A stretch of 64,000 bases of DNA from Streptomyces laurentii (GTDB lineage: Bacteria; Actinomycetota; Actinomycetes; Streptomycetales; Streptomycetaceae): contig AP017424.1 in assembly GCA_002355495.1 (NCBI GenBank), positions 1,798,001 to 1,862,000 of the forward strand. Reading direction: 5' to 3'. Shown here in pieces: positions 11,086-19,226 of the stretch (position 1 is the first letter of the stretch; every line of letters starts with the position of its first letter). The position numbers were made by a program, and so were the translations under genes. The notes under the pieces are model-generated. The model was given only the letters and a program-made list of their open reading frames with translations, searched no databases and was not told the DNA's origin.

Positions 11086-11436
11086 CTACGCGGCGTCGGG
11101 CAGGACCGCGAGCCGGACCGGCATCAGGGCCGGCACCTGGACGGGCGCCTGCGCGGGAATCCCGGGCGACTCCGTCACCTCGGGAGCCCCGGGAGTCTCC
11201 GGAGCCACCACCGCGTCCTCCGGCGCCTCCGCCGTCAGGACCGGGCGGCCGCTGTCGAGCAGTTCACGGCGCGGGCAGGCGCCCCGGCCGAGGAGGGCCT
11301 GGATCCGGCGGACGCACGAACCGCAGTCCGTGCCCGCCTTGCACGCCGAGGCGATCTGGCGGGGCGTGCAGGCGCCGGCCTCCGCATGCTGCTTCACCTG
11401 CCGCTCCGTGACGCCGAAGCACGAGCACACGTACAC
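11086..11436 (-). CDS. bfd: bacterioferritin-associated ferredoxin with long C-terminal tail
   Basis: A [2Fe-2S] BFD domain occupies the first half: VYVCSCFGVTE with two Cys near the start and CKAGTDCGSCV around residues 32-42 give the four cluster ligands. BFD docks on bacterioferritin heme and reduces the core so iron can leave. About 60 further residues are Pro/Ala/Glu-rich, unlike the roughly 64-residue E. coli protein. The GGGAGG at 11446-11451 sits about eight bases before the GTG at 11436, so that start is preferred; the GTG at 11445 would overlap the ribosome site. An iron box upstream implies expression under iron limitation, consistent with iron release. Confidence 0.88.
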   Translation of the reverse strand: MYVCSCFGVTERQVKQHAEAGACTPRQIASACKAGTDCGSCVRRIQALLGRGACPRRELLDSGRPVLTAEAPEDAVVAPETPGAPEVTESPGIPAQAPVQVPALMPVRLAVLPDAA

Positions 11437-11461
11437 GCGGTCCACCTCCCGCCGAGATCGA

Positions 11462-11480
11462 TAAGGTAAACCTCACCTTA
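11462..11480. promoter_or_regulatory. iron box (DmdR/IdeR type) upstream of bfd
   Basis: The 19-bp sequence taaggtaaacctcacctta has perfect 6-bp arms (taaggt/acctta) and agrees at about 12 of 19 positions with the actinobacterial iron-box consensus. It lies some 26 bp before the bfd start, where a bound Fe(II) repressor would block transcription. Assignment to DmdR1/IdeR follows from family knowledge, not from data here. Confidence 0.8.
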
Positions 11481-11519
11481 CCTGGGACGGCAGGGGGACA
11501 GAAGCCCTGGATACGGCAG

Positions 11520-11550
11520 TGGGGCACGGATCACAATGATCCGTGCCCCA
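11520..11550 (-). terminator. terminator downstream of DAHP synthase
   Basis: Perfect 14-bp stem, tggggcacggatca at 11520-11533 against 11537-11550, loop caa. It follows the DAHP synthase stop at 11568 on the minus strand and insulates it from bfd. Confidence 0.8.
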
Positions 11551-11567
11551 TCGCCGCAGGTCAGGAC

Positions 11568-12923
11568 TTACTGGTCGCGGTACATCTCCGCCACCAGGAA
11601 GGCCAGGTCCAGCGACTGGCTGCGGTTGAGCCGCGGGTCGCAGGCCGTCTCGTAGCGCTGGTGCAGGTCGTCGACGAAGATCTCGTCGCCGCCGCCCACG
11701 CACTCGGTGACGTCGTCGCCGGTCAGCTCGACGTGGATGCCGCCCGGGTGGGTGCCGAGCGCCTTGTGGACCTCGAAGAAGCCCTTGACCTCGTCGAGCA
11801 CGTCGTCGAAGCGGCGGGTCTTGTGGCCGGAGGCCGCCTCGAAGGTGTTGCCGTGCATCGGGTCGGTCACCCAGGCGACGGTCGCGCCGGAGGCGGTGAC
11901 CTTCTCGACCAGCTCGGGCAGCTTGTCGCGGACCTTGTCGGCGCCCATGCGGACGATGAAGGTCAGCCGCCCGGGCTCGCGGTCCGGGTCCAGCCGGTCC
12001 ACGTACGTCAGCGCCTCCTCGGCCGTCGTCGTCGGGCCGAGCTTGATGCCGATCGGGTTGCGGATCTTCGAGGCGAACTCGACGTGCGCGTGATCGAGCT
12101 GCCGGGTGCGCTCGCCGATCCAGACCATGTGGCCGGAGGTGTCGTACAGCTCCCCGGTGCGCGAGTCGGTACGCGTCAGCGCGCCCTCGTAGTCGAGGAG
12201 CAGCGCCTCGTGCGAGGCGAAGAACTCCACCGCGCGGAACTCGGCCGGGTCGGTGCCGCAGGCCTTCATGAAGTTCAGCGCGTTGTCGATCTCGCGCGCC
12301 AGCTGCTCGTAGCGCTGGCCCGACGGCGACGACCGCACGAAGTCCTGGTTCCAGGCGTGCACCTGGCGCAGGTCGGCGTAACCGCCGGTGGTGAAGGCGC
12401 GGACCAGGTTCAGCGTGGAGGCGGACGCGTGGTACATCCGCTTCAGGCGCTCGGGGTCCGGGATCCGGGCGGCCTCGGTGAAGTCGAAGCCGTTGACGGA
12501 GTCGCCCCGGTAGGTCGGGAGCGTCACCCCGTCGCGGGTCTCGGTGGACTTGGAGCGGGGCTTGGAGTACTGCCCGGCGATCCGGCCGACCTTCACCACC
12601 GGCACGGAAGCCGCGTAGGTGAGGACGGCGCTCATCTGGAGCAGCGTCTTCAGCTTGGCCCGGATGTGGTCGGCGGACACCCCGTCGAAGGCCTCGGCGC
12701 AGTCGCCGCCCTGGAGCAGGAACGCCTCGCCACGGGCGACGGCTCCCATCCGGGCGCGCAGCTGGTCGCACTCGCCGGCGAAGACGAGGGGGGGATAGCT
12801 CTGGAGCTCCGCGACGACATCGCGCAGCGCCTCGGCATCGGGGTACTCGGGCTGCTGCGCCGCGGGCAGGTCTCGCCAGGTCGCCGGAGCGGCGACGGCG
12901 TGGAAATCAGCGTTCACGGTCAC
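11568..12923 (-). CDS. class II 3-deoxy-7-phosphoheptulonate (DAHP) synthase
   Basis: 451 residues, GTG start. First enzyme of the shikimate pathway, joining phosphoenolpyruvate and erythrose 4-phosphate. It is the plant/actinobacterial class II type, seen in FLLQGGDCAEAFDG (metal-binding Cys), GRIAGQYSKPRS, LPTYRGDSVNGF, HASHEALLLDYE-like FASHEALLLDYE, GERTRQLDHAHVEF, and the C-terminal WVTDPMHGNT and HPGGIHVELTGDDVTECVGG. Class II enzymes are usually feedback-inhibited by aromatic amino acids. It is divergent from the attenuated anthranilate synthase gene, so the entry and tryptophan-branch steps of the pathway share a roughly 100-bp promoter region. Confidence 0.95.
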   Translation of the reverse strand: MTVNADFHAVAAPATWRDLPAAQQPEYPDAEALRDVVAELQSYPPLVFAGECDQLRARMGAVARGEAFLLQGGDCAEAFDGVSADHIRAKLKTLLQMSAVLTYAASVPVVKVGRIAGQYSKPRSKSTETRDGVTLPTYRGDSVNGFDFTEAARIPDPERLKRMYHASASTLNLVRAFTTGGYADLRQVHAWNQDFVRSSPSGQRYEQLAREIDNALNFMKACGTDPAEFRAVEFFASHEALLLDYEGALTRTDSRTGELYDTSGHMVWIGERTRQLDHAHVEFASKIRNPIGIKLGPTTTAEEALTYVDRLDPDREPGRLTFIVRMGADKVRDKLPELVEKVTASGATVAWVTDPMHGNTFEAASGHKTRRFDDVLDEVKGFFEVHKALGTHPGGIHVELTGDDVTECVGGGDEIFVDDLHQRYETACDPRLNRSQSLDLAFLVAEMYRDQ

Positions 12924-13023
12924 GCCTCAACAGTACGGGTACGCGGCGTTCGTCCACTCCGGTGACCGAGGGATGAGACGAAGGTGACCGGTTGTGACCG
13001 GATCGTGCGCTACGATCGGCGCC

Positions 13024-13080
13024 ATGTTCGCGCAAACAGTCCAGAACTGGTGGTGGACCGCTCATCCGGCGGCCCACTGA
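13024..13080 (+). CDS. trpL: trp operon leader peptide with three consecutive Trp codons
   Basis: An 18-codon frame, MFAQTVQNWWWTAHPAAH, ends at a TGA at 13078-13080. Codons 9-11 are tggtggtgg (13048-13056), the sensor for charged tRNA-Trp. A TACGAT at 13011-13016 could be a -10 placing the transcript start at or next to the ATG, so the leader may be leaderless. Attenuation of an anthranilate synthase gene by such a peptide has been described in S. venezuelae, from memory. Too short to carry other function. Confidence 0.93.
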   Translation: MFAQTVQNWWWTAHPAAH

Positions 13081-13103
13081 CTGCGCGTACCCCAGTCCAC
13101 GCG

Positions 13104-13126
13104 AAGGCCGCCCGAGAGGCGGCCTT
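13104..13126 (+). terminator. trp attenuator (terminator with competing antiterminator)
   Basis: The terminator stem pairs aaggccgcc (13104-13112) with ggcggcctt (13118-13126) around loop cgaga, followed by tctc. An identical ggcggcc occurs at 13068-13074, inside the last leader-peptide codons, and can pair with ggccgcc (13106-13112) instead. Ribosomes stalled at the Trp codons leave 13068-13074 free, favouring the antiterminator; ribosomes that reach the stop cover it, favouring termination. The logic is read directly from complementarity; folding energies were not computed. Confidence 0.9.
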
Positions 13127-13220
13127 TCTCGTATCCGGGCACCGCGCCCGCGAGGCCGTTCCTCTCCCGCAGGCCCTTCGAAGACCCCTCCCCGGTCCAC
13201 CGAAGGAAGGAACCCCCGCC

Positions 13221-15155
13221 ATGGCCCGTCCTCCCCGCCACCCCGTACTGTCCCGTCTCCTCGACGCCGGCTGCCGGCCGTTCGCGCTGCTGCGCCGGCG
13301 CACCCCCGGCCGGGACCACGACACCGTCGAGGTGCTGATCGGCCCGGTGCACGAGGCCGGCCGGCTGGCCGAGCTGCCGGTGGGCGAGCGGCCCGCGCTG
13401 GCGCTCGTCCCGTTCCGGCAGATCCGCGAGCGCGGCTTCGACGTCCGCGACGACGGCACCCCGCTGTCCGTGCTGGTCGCCGAGGAGGCGTACGAGCTGC
13501 CCCTCGCCGAGGTGCTCGCGGCGCTGCCGGAGCACGCCGTGCGGGTCGAGGGCGGCGGCTTCGACATCGACGACGAGGCGTACGCGCGGATCGTGCGGCA
13601 AGTGATCGACGAGGAGATCGGGCGCGGCGAGGGCGCCAACTTCGTCATCCGGCGCACCTTCACCGGGAGCGTCCCGGGCTTCGGCCGGGCCGACGCGCTG
13701 GCGCTGTTCCGGCGGCTGCTGGTGGGCGAGCGGGGCGCGTACTGGACCTTCGTCGTGCACACCGGCGAGCGCACCCTGGTCGGGGCCAGCCCCGAGGCGC
13801 ACGTGCGGATGTCGGGCGGGACGGTCGTGATGAACCCGATCAGCGGCACCTTCCGCTACCCGGCGGGCACCGCACCGACCCCCGAGGGGCTGCTCTCCTT
13901 CCTCGCCGACCGCAAGGAGACCGAGGAGCTCTCGATGGTGGTCGACGAGGAACTGAAGATGATGTGCACGGTCGGCGACCAGGGCGGGGTGGTGATCGGG
14001 CCCCGGCTGAAGGAGATGGCGCACCTCGCCCATACGGAGTACGAGCTGCGCGGCCGGTCCACGCTCGACGTGCGCGAGGTGCTGCGCGAGACGATGTTCG
14101 CGGCGACCGTCACGGGCTCGCCGGTGCAGAACGCCTGCCGGGTCGTCGAGCGCCACGAGGCCGGCGGCCGCGGCTACTACGCGGGCGCGCTGGCGCTGCT
14201 CGGCACCGACGCGTCCGGGGCGCAGACGCTGGACTCCCCCATCCTCATCCGGACCGCCGACATCGCGGCCGACGGCACGCTGCGGCTGCCGGTCGGCGCG
14301 ACGCTGGTGCGGCACTCCGACCCGGCGGGCGAGGTCGCCGAGACGCACGCCAAGGCGGCGGGGGTGCTCGCGGCGCTGGGCGTACGGGAGGGCCGGCCGG
14401 CGGCGGAGTCGGTGCCCGGCGGGGACGCGGGCCCGGACACAGGCGCGGGGCGGCCGCGGCTGGCCGACGATCCGCGGGTACGGGCGGCGCTGGACGCGCG
14501 GCGGGCCGACCTGGCGCCGTTCTGGCTGCGGATGCAGGCCCGGTCGGCGGAGCTGTCGGGGCACGCCCTGGTGATCGACGCGGAGGACACCTTCACCGCG
14601 ATGCTGGCGCATCTGCTGCGCTCCTCCGGCCTGGAGGTGTCGGTGCTGCGTTACGACGAGCCGGGGCTGCGGGAGCCGGCGCTCGCGCACGAGGGGCCGG
14701 TGGTGCTCGGCCCGGGGCCGGGCGATCCGTCGGACGCGGCCGACCCGAAGATGCGGTTCCTGCGCGGTCTGACGGCGGACCTGCTGCGCGGCCGCGGACA
14801 CGGAGGCGGGCACGGTCTGCTGGGCGTGTGCCTCGGGCACGAGCTGATCGCGGCGGAGCTGGGCCTGGAGATCGTACGGAAGCGGACCCCGTTCCAGGGC
14901 GCGCAGACCCGGATCGACCTGTTCGGGCAGGAGCGGACCGTCGGCTTCTACAACAGCTTCACCGCGCGCTGCGACGACGCGGCGGCGACGGAACTGGCGC
15001 TGCACCGGATCGAGGTGAGCCGGGACGCGGCGACCGGGGAGGTGCACGCGCTGCGCGGGCCCGGGTTCGCGGCGGTGCAGTTCCACCCGGAGTCGGTGCT
15101 GACCCGGGAGGGCGCGGCGATCACCGCGTCGCTGCTCGCGGGCGTCCTGGTGTGA
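13221..15155 (+). CDS. trpE: fused anthranilate synthase (TrpE-TrpG)
   Basis: 644 residues. Converts chorismate and glutamine to anthranilate, the first tryptophan-specific step. The N-terminal part (about 1-430) is the chorismate-binding TrpE domain: NFVIRRTFTGSVPGFG, GASPEAHVRM, PISGTFRYPAG, ELSMVVDEELKMM, and GSPVQNACRVVERHE. The C-terminal part (about 450-640) is a class I glutamine amidotransferase with GPGPGDPSD, catalytic Cys in GVCLGHE, and HPES near the end. The fused order resembles PhzE-type and known Streptomyces anthranilate synthases. The ATG at 13221 follows ggaagg, downstream of the attenuator; longer in-frame extensions run through the leader region and are not real. trpD lies 25 kb away in this window. 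Confidence 0.94.
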   Translation: MARPPRHPVLSRLLDAGCRPFALLRRRTPGRDHDTVEVLIGPVHEAGRLAELPVGERPALALVPFRQIRERGFDVRDDGTPLSVLVAEEAYELPLAEVLAALPEHAVRVEGGGFDIDDEAYARIVRQVIDEEIGRGEGANFVIRRTFTGSVPGFGRADALALFRRLLVGERGAYWTFVVHTGERTLVGASPEAHVRMSGGTVVMNPISGTFRYPAGTAPTPEGLLSFLADRKETEELSMVVDEELKMMCTVGDQGGVVIGPRLKEMAHLAHTEYELRGRSTLDVREVLRETMFAATVTGSPVQNACRVVERHEAGGRGYYAGALALLGTDASGAQTLDSPILIRTADIAADGTLRLPVGATLVRHSDPAGEVAETHAKAAGVLAALGVREGRPAAESVPGGDAGPDTGAGRPRLADDPRVRAALDARRADLAPFWLRMQARSAELSGHALVIDAEDTFTAMLAHLLRSSGLEVSVLRYDEPGLREPALAHEGPVVLGPGPGDPSDAADPKMRFLRGLTADLLRGRGHGGGHGLLGVCLGHELIAAELGLEIVRKRTPFQGAQTRIDLFGQERTVGFYNSFTARCDDAAATELALHRIEVSRDAATGEVHALRGPGFAAVQFHPESVLTREGAAITASLLAGVLV

Positions 15156-15161
15156 ACAACC

Positions 15162-16163
15162 TCAGGCGACGCGCGGGACGAGGACGTTCTCGCCGCGTCG
15201 CCCCGCCAGGTAGTCGAGGACGTTGCCGACCGTCGTCTCGATGATCTGCCGGACCGCGTCGGCGGTGTAGTACGCCTGGTGCGAGGTGACCAGTACGTTC
15301 GGGAAGGTCATCAGACGGGCCAGGGTGTCGTCGGCGATGCCCGCGAGGGACTTGTCGAGGAAGAAGAGTCCGGCCTCGGCCTCGTAGACGTCGAGGCCGA
15401 CGCCGGTGAAGCGGCCCGCGCGCAGTTCGCCGACCAGGGCCGCGGCGTCGACGAGTCCGCCCCGGCTGGAGTTCACCAGGATGGCGTCGTCCTTCATCGC
15501 GCGCAGGGCGGCGGCGTCGACGAGGTGGTGGGTGGCGGGGAGCAGCGGGACGTGCAGGCTGATCAGATCGGCCTCGGCGAACAGCCGTTCCTTCTCCACG
15601 TACGTCATGCCGAGTTCCCGGCAGGCGGGGTTCTCGGCGATGTCCCAGCCGAGCAGGCGCATGCCGAAGCCGTGGGCGATCCGGGTGAACGCCTCGCCGA
15701 TCTTCCCGGTGCCGACCACGCCGACGGTCCGGCCGTGCAGGTCACGGCCCATCAGCCCGTCGAGCCGGAAGTCGAAGTCGCGGGTCCGGATGGCGGCGCG
15801 GACGATCCGCCGGTTGACGGCCATGGCGAGGGTCCAGGCGAACTCGGCGACGGAGTACGGCGAGTAGGAGGACACCCGGGCGACGGTGAGGCCGAGGCGC
15901 TCGGCCACCTCCAGGTCGATGTTGTTGAAGCCGGTGGAGCGCTGGGCGACCATCTGGGTGCCGCCGGCCGCGAGGGTCTGCAGCACCCGGTGGTCGAGGC
16001 TGGCGTTGACGCTGGTCGAGATGACCTCGTAGCCGGCCGCGATGGGGGCGGTGTCCGCGGTGAGGAACACGTCGAGGCAGCGGACCTCGTGCCGGCTCGC
16101 GGCGAAGGCCTGCTCGATGAGCGGCTTCTCGTCCGCCTGGACACCGAACGCCAGGATTTCCAC
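15162..16163 (-). CDS. D-2-hydroxyacid dehydrogenase (D-lactate dehydrogenase-like)
   Basis: 333 residues, GTG start. NAD-dependent reduction of 2-oxoacids to D-2-hydroxyacids, most like fermentative D-lactate dehydrogenases. Visible: catalytic Arg region VAQRSTGFNNIDL, the NAD Rossmann motif GVVGTGKIGEAFTRI (about 146-160), the cofactor acidic residue after LLGWDI, LHVPLLPATHHLVD, NSSRGGLVDAAAL with the catalytic Arg, and HQAYYTADAV with the catalytic His. Substrate cannot be fixed from sequence. Its 3' end nearly touches that of the convergent anthranilate synthase gene (6 bp). Confidence 0.9.
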   Translation of the reverse strand: MEILAFGVQADEKPLIEQAFAASRHEVRCLDVFLTADTAPIAAGYEVISTSVNASLDHRVLQTLAAGGTQMVAQRSTGFNNIDLEVAERLGLTVARVSSYSPYSVAEFAWTLAMAVNRRIVRAAIRTRDFDFRLDGLMGRDLHGRTVGVVGTGKIGEAFTRIAHGFGMRLLGWDIAENPACRELGMTYVEKERLFAEADLISLHVPLLPATHHLVDAAALRAMKDDAILVNSSRGGLVDAAALVGELRAGRFTGVGLDVYEAEAGLFFLDKSLAGIADDTLARLMTFPNVLVTSHQAYYTADAVRQIIETTVGNVLDYLAGRRGENVLVPRVA

Positions 16164-16254
16164 GGGCCCCTCCGGGTGGTGCGCCGGACTGCTCTGCCTG
16201 CGGGCGGATCTCCGCCCACGGGCGAATATAGGGGCCCGGCCGGGCGCGGGCCCG

Positions 16255-16989
16255 TCAGGCGCCGTCGAGGCCCCGCTCGATGGCGTACCGGACGAGCTCC
16301 ACGCGGTTGTGCAGCTGGAGCTTGCCGAGGGTGTTCTGGACGTGGTTCTGCACCGTGCGGTGCGAGATGACGAGCCGTTCGGCGATCTGCTTGTAGCTCA
16401 GGCCCTTGGCGACCAGGCGCAGCACCTCGGTCTCCCGTTCGGTGAGCCGGGGCGCGTCGGGGGCGCCGGCGCCGGGCGCCGGGGCGGGCGTGGCGGCGAG
16501 CCGCCGGTACTCGCCGAGGACCAGGCCGGCCAGGCCGGGGGTGAAGACGGGGTCGCCGACGGCGGTGCGGCGGACCGCGTCGAGCAGTTCCTCCGTGCTG
16601 GCCGACTTCAGCAGATAGCCGGTGGCGCCGGACTTCACGGCCTCCAGGACGTCGGCGTGCTCGCCGCTGGCCGACAGGACGAGGACGCGCAGCCGCGGGT
16701 CGGCGGCGACGAGTTCCTTGCAGACCCGGACGCCGGGCTTGAGCGGCAGGTTCAGGTCGAGGACGAGGACGTCGGGGGCGGCCGCGGCGGCCCGGCGTAC
16801 GGCCTGCTCGCCGTCGCCGGCGGTGGCGACCACGTCGAGGCCCGCCTCGCCGAGGTCACGGGCGACGGCGTCCCGCCACATCGGGTGGTCGTCGACGACC
16901 ATGACGCGGATGGGCCGCTCGGCCCCTGCCCGCTCGGCCCCCGGCTGCCCGTCGTTCCGGCCGCTCCGGTGCTCGCTGACGTCGCTCAT
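16255..16989 (-). CDS. macR: MacR-like NarL/LuxR response regulator
   Basis: 244 residues. Receiver domain about 25-145: acidic pocket VVDDHP, phospho-Asp in VLVLDLNLP, conserved Thr/Ser in VLVLSAS, and Lys in YLLKSAS. After a Pro/Ala-rich linker, the C-terminal LuxR-type helix-turn-helix (about 180-240) shows LTEREVLRLVAKGLSYKQIAERL-like residues and HRTVQNHVQNTLGKLQLHNRVELVRYA. It overlaps the kinase gene by four bases, so the two form a cognate pair. I recognise the pair as MacRS, reported from memory to affect differentiation and actinorhodin in S. coelicolor. No target palindrome was located here. Confidence 0.88.
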   Translation of the reverse strand: MSDVSEHRSGRNDGQPGAERAGAERPIRVMVVDDHPMWRDAVARDLGEAGLDVVATAGDGEQAVRRAAAAAPDVLVLDLNLPLKPGVRVCKELVAADPRLRVLVLSASGEHADVLEAVKSGATGYLLKSASTEELLDAVRRTAVGDPVFTPGLAGLVLGEYRRLAATPAPAPGAGAPDAPRLTERETEVLRLVAKGLSYKQIAERLVISHRTVQNHVQNTLGKLQLHNRVELVRYAIERGLDGA

Positions 16990-18233
16990 GCCTTCCCCCG
17001 TTGTTCTTGCCGCTCCCGCGCCGCGCGCGGGACCTTCAGTTCCACTTCGGTGCCCTGGCCGGGCACCGAGATCAGCTCGGCGGTGCCGCCGAGGTCCCGC
17101 AGTCTGCCCCGGATGGACAGCGCGACGCCCATCCGGCCCTCGCCCTCGGCCTGGGCGAGCCGGCCCTCGGGGATGCCGGGGCCGTCGTCCCGTACGGTCA
17201 CGATCACCTCGTCGCCCCAGTCCTCGACCAGGATCCAGGCCCGGGCGCCGTCGCCCGCGTGCACCCGCACGTTGTCCAGGGCGGCGCCGACGGCGGCGGC
17301 CAGTTCGCGGGCGGCCGGGGCCGGCAGCGGGACGGGGGCGCCCGGGTCGGCGAGGGTGATCCGGGCGCCGGCGCGCGGGGCGAGCAGCGTCCGCAGGTCG
17401 ATCTCGCCGGACTCCCCCGCCGCGTCGGCGGCCTCCGGCTCCTCCCCCACCTCGACGAGCCGGACGACCGCGCCGGCCGACTCGTCCTCGGAGACGTACG
17501 AGGGGCGGACGAGCCCGCCCGCGACCAGGGTGCGCAGCGCGACCTCCTGCTCGCCGGCCATCCGGCCCAGTTCGGCGGCCTCGCCGCCGAGCGCCGTACC
17601 GCGCCGCTGCACCATGGCGAGCACCTGGAGCACGCTGTCGTGGATGTCCCGGGCGAGCCGTTCGCGTTCGCGGGTGGCCGCCTCGATCTCCAGGGCGCGG
17701 GCCAGGGTGCGCTCGGAGGCGCGGGCGATCTCGACGACGTAGCCGATGCCGATGGAGGCGACCCACACGAGGAGCACGTTGTGCAGGGTGTCCCGGCTGG
17801 GGTAGCCGCGTTCGACCAGGTTGGCGACGGCGACGAGGGAGGAGGCCAGGCCGGCCCAGCGCCAGCCGCCCTTGATCGCGTACGCGAGGACGGCGCCCGC
17901 GGTCCATATCGACGGCAGGGTGGGCCCGTCGACGGACTGCGCCTGCTGGTCGGCGAGCGGGGTCAGCAGGATGCCGGAGAGGGCGACGGTGAGGTCGGCG
18001 GCGAGGAACCGCCGGGTGCAGCTCGCCGCGTTCGCCACCTTGGGGAGGGTGGCGAGGGTCCACACGGCCAGGACGGCGAGGTAGCCGGCCGCGACCGCGG
18101 GGTGCTCGTAGCGGTCCCGGCCGAAGAAGCCGAGCAGCAGGGCGTACACGAGGGTGATGACGCGGTACGCGGCGAGCGCGCGCCACAGCGGTTGTTCGAC
18201 CGACATGCGCACGACCCGCTCGCGCCTGGCCAT
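16986..18233 (-). CDS. macS: MacS-type membrane sensor histidine kinase
   Basis: 415 residues. The N-terminal half (about 10-165) is a multi-helix membrane sensor of the DUF5931 type, beginning MSVEQPLWRALAAYRVITLVYALLL-like from residue 10. The HisKA_3 dimerisation helix has the phospho-His in RERLARDIHDSVLQVL (about 194-210). The ATPase domain ends with VIVTVRDDGPGIPEG and GRMGVALSIRGRL. MARRERVV at 18233 was kept as the start because GGGGGCG lies six bases upstream; an internal ATG at 18206 (MSVEQ) is the alternative. Translationally coupled to macR by an ATGA overlap. The signal it senses is unknown. Confidence 0.88.
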   Translation of the reverse strand: MARRERVVRMSVEQPLWRALAAYRVITLVYALLLGFFGRDRYEHPAVAAGYLAVLAVWTLATLPKVANAASCTRRFLAADLTVALSGILLTPLADQQAQSVDGPTLPSIWTAGAVLAYAIKGGWRWAGLASSLVAVANLVERGYPSRDTLHNVLLVWVASIGIGYVVEIARASERTLARALEIEAATRERERLARDIHDSVLQVLAMVQRRGTALGGEAAELGRMAGEQEVALRTLVAGGLVRPSYVSEDESAGAVVRLVEVGEEPEAADAAGESGEIDLRTLLAPRAGARITLADPGAPVPLPAPAARELAAAVGAALDNVRVHAGDGARAWILVEDWGDEVIVTVRDDGPGIPEGRLAQAEGEGRMGVALSIRGRLRDLGGTAELISVPGQGTEVELKVPRAARERQEQRGKA

Positions 18234-18285
18234 CGTCGCCCCCGTACCCCGTAAGCCGTTCCGCGTGTGTGCCCCCCTCGACGGG

Positions 18286-19032
18286 TCAGGCGCCGGATTC
18301 CTCGCGTGCCGCGATCTCTTCCTTCACGGCTTCCTTGGCGGCCTTCTCGGCCTCCGCCATCTGGCGCTTGGCGGCCGTGGCGTAGATGTCCACGTACTCC
18401 TGGCCGGACAGCTTCATGATCTCGTACATGACCTCGTCGGTCACCGAGCGCAGGATGAAGCGGTCGCCGTCCATGCCCTGGTAGCGGCTGAAGTCGAGCG
18501 GCTTGCCGATCCGGATGCCGGGGCGCATCAGCTTGGGCAGGACCTTGCCGGGCGGCTGGATCTTCTCGGTGTCGATCATGGCGACCGGGATGACCGGCGC
18601 GCCGGTCGCGAGCGCCACGCGCGCGAGGCCGCCGGGCTTGCCGCGGTAGAGCCGGCCGTCGGGCGAGCGGGTGCCCTCGGGGTAGATGCCGAACAGGCCG
18701 CCGCTCTCGATGACCTCGATACCGGCCTTGATCGCCGCCTCGCCCGCGCCGCGCGCGCCGGAGCGGTCCACCGGGAGCTGGCCGACGCCCTTGAAGAAGG
18801 CGGCGGTCAGCCGGCCCTTGACGCCGGGAGTGGTGAAGTACTCGGCCTTGGCGATGAAGGTCACCTTGCGGTCGAGTACGGCCGGCAGGAAGAAGGAGTC
18901 CGAGAAGGACAGGTGGTTACTCGCGAGGATGGCCGGTCCTTCGGCGGGTACGTTCTCCAGGCCCTCGACCCAGGGCCTGAAGGCGAGCTTCAGGGACCCG
19001 CCGAGGGAGAACTTCATTGCGCCGTAGATCAA
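18286..19032 (-). CDS. lysophospholipid acyltransferase (PlsC family)
   Basis: 248 residues. Membrane-associated acyltransferase of the 1-acylglycerol-3-phosphate type, making phosphatidic acid or a related lipid. Motif I NHLSFSD (H-x4-D, about 39-45), motif II FIAKAEYF, motif III YPEGTRSPDG (about 117-126) and motif IV VIPVAMIDTEK are present. A charged Lys/Glu/Ala helix ends the protein. The likely start is a TTG at 19032 (MIYGAMKFSLGG); the ATG at 19017 is an alternative, and GGAGAG lies just upstream of both. Divergent from the esterase gene. Confidence 0.9.
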   Translation of the reverse strand: MIYGAMKFSLGGSLKLAFRPWVEGLENVPAEGPAILASNHLSFSDSFFLPAVLDRKVTFIAKAEYFTTPGVKGRLTAAFFKGVGQLPVDRSGARGAGEAAIKAGIEVIESGGLFGIYPEGTRSPDGRLYRGKPGGLARVALATGAPVIPVAMIDTEKIQPPGKVLPKLMRPGIRIGKPLDFSRYQGMDGDRFILRSVTDEVMYEIMKLSGQEYVDIYATAAKRQMAEAEKAAKEAVKEEIAAREESGA

Positions 19033-19226
19033 CTCTCCATGCCTTCCGTGTGCCGCCGCGCTCTTCCGGGCGGCGTCACGACGACTTTATCCCGAGGGGC
19101 GGGCCGCGGGAGAGTCACGGGAACGGGGCGCCCGAGACGCCTTGGTGCGAACGGCCCTGGTCGGTGTCGGTCCGGTCGCGTACGGTGAAAGCCCTTCTTC
19201 CATGCCGAACCCGAACAGGAGACCCC

